This document shows positions 63,550 through 64,000 of a stretch of 64,000 bases of DNA, piece after piece (position 1 is the first letter of the stretch; every line of letters starts with the position of its first letter). A program made the position numbers and the translations under genes. This stretch comes from Thioalkalicoccus limnaeus (GTDB lineage: Bacteria; Pseudomonadota; Gammaproteobacteria; Chromatiales; Chromatiaceae), in NCBI RefSeq assembly GCF_041197575.1, contig NZ_JBDKXB010000010.1, forward strand, positions 1 through 64,000, written 5' to 3'. The notes under the pieces are model-generated. The model was not told the origin of the DNA, ran no database searches, and saw nothing but the letters and a program-made list of their open reading frames with translations.

Positions 63550-63936
63550 ATGACTATGAAGGTATCGCCGAACCGGCCGACCGTGTTCTTCGACGGCGGT
63601 TGCCCCCTGTGCCGACGGGAGATCGCGCACTATCGACGCCTGGATCGGCACGGGCGCATCCATTGGTTCGATGTGGCCGAACCCGGTGTGCAGCTCGATC
63701 AGTTCGGGCTCGACCGGACGGCCGTGATGGCCCGCTTTCACGTGCGCGACGCCGACGGCCGGATGCTGACCGGCGCCGCGGCCTTCGTCGCCCTCTGGCG
63801 CTGCCTGCCCGGTTACCGGCACCTGGCGCGGCTCGTCTCCGCGCTGCACTTGACCGGCCTGCTCGAATGGGGCTATCGCCGGTTCGCCGTCTGGCGATTG
63901 CGGCGGCGCTGCGACGATGGCCTGTGCACCCGCTAG
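63550..63936 (+). CDS. DCC-family thiol-disulfide protein (DUF393)
   Basis: A 128-residue protein of the DCC family, named for D-x-x-C-x-x-C; here FFDGGCPLCRREI near the N-terminus has the CPLC pair. HWFDVAEPG and the helical C-terminus with ARLVSALHLTGLLEWGYRRFAVWRLRR are also typical. Presumed thioredoxin-fold redox protein of unknown target. Starts at 63523 (GTG) and 63556 (ATG) are alternatives; none has a good ribosome site. The final 64 bases of the window hold nothing recognisable. Confidence 0.8.
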   Translation: MTMKVSPNRPTVFFDGGCPLCRREIAHYRRLDRHGRIHWFDVAEPGVQLDQFGLDRTAVMARFHVRDADGRMLTGAAAFVALWRCLPGYRHLARLVSALHLTGLLEWGYRRFAVWRLRRRCDDGLCTR

Positions 63937-64000
63937 TCAGTGGTCGGGGCAGGCTCGTTGATGCGCCGATCGTCTCCTCCGCATTCCCGGCGCGACGCTC

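Overview
The window is a high-GC chromosomal segment, very probably from a gammaproteobacterium and most likely a Chromatiales-type organism. The support is gene content and order: prpBCD behind a GntR regulator, nnr-tsaE-amiB, hda next to purM-purN, ilvI-ilvH-ilvC, and a HD-domain tRNA CCA enzyme. No photosynthesis or sulfur-oxidation gene lies here, so the family assignment is inference. I found no rRNA, tRNA, CRISPR array, prophage or transposase. Nearly all of the DNA is core metabolism and housekeeping, broken by a few accessory islands.

Layout. 1-1.2 kb: accessory remnant with a ParD-type antitoxin running off the edge and a decayed hsdM. 1.4-5.9 kb: methylcitrate pathway for propionate (GntR regulator, prpB, prpC, prpD). 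6.1-18.9 kb: ribE, rsgA, a SRPBCC/GyrI-like protein, a CNP1-like exported protein, prlC, ubiD, an AI-2E-type permease, murU, a nitrilase-family amidase, tldD and tldE. 19.5-23.5 kb: an unusual block bounded by two diverged direct repeats. It holds a minus-strand operon of a duplicated DUF1538 membrane protein flanked by two PII-like proteins plus a CBS-domain protein, and a TumE/TumA toxin-antitoxin pair. 23.6-30.1 kb: one long minus-strand zinc cluster, znuA-znuC-znuB-zur-zrgA-ABC ATPase-ABC permease-DUF3299 lipoprotein, with a candidate Zur box. 30.3-31.9 kb: a fused HisH-HisF gene of the kind known as HIS7 in fungi and plants. 32-38 kb: an exported protein of unknown family, serS, a histidine kinase/sigma-54 activator pair and a DUF4168 protein. 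38.2-41.7 kb: ilvI-ilvH-ilvC for branched-chain amino acids. 41.9-49.8 kb: rtcB with a DUF2939 gene, DUF4126, cca, a CvrA-type K+/H+ antiporter, cpdA, acylphosphatase. 50.1-55.6 kb: wrbA-like, hda, a pgsA-like gene, purM-purN, an alpha/beta hydrolase, a hemerythrin. 55.6-63.9 kb: a CapD/WbpM-type dehydratase, VanZ-like protein, SDR/DUF2867 protein, nnr, tsaE, amiB and a DCC-family protein.

Best candidates for something little described: the PII-like/DUF1538/CBS operon, which looks like a membrane transporter gated by two soluble nucleotide-sensing proteins, and the bacterial HisH-HisF fusion, whose HisF half carries insertions like those of the eukaryotic enzyme. Start codons were chosen from ribosome binding sites, promoters and family lengths; where this was weak I say so. 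All family assignments come from reading motifs, not from database searches.
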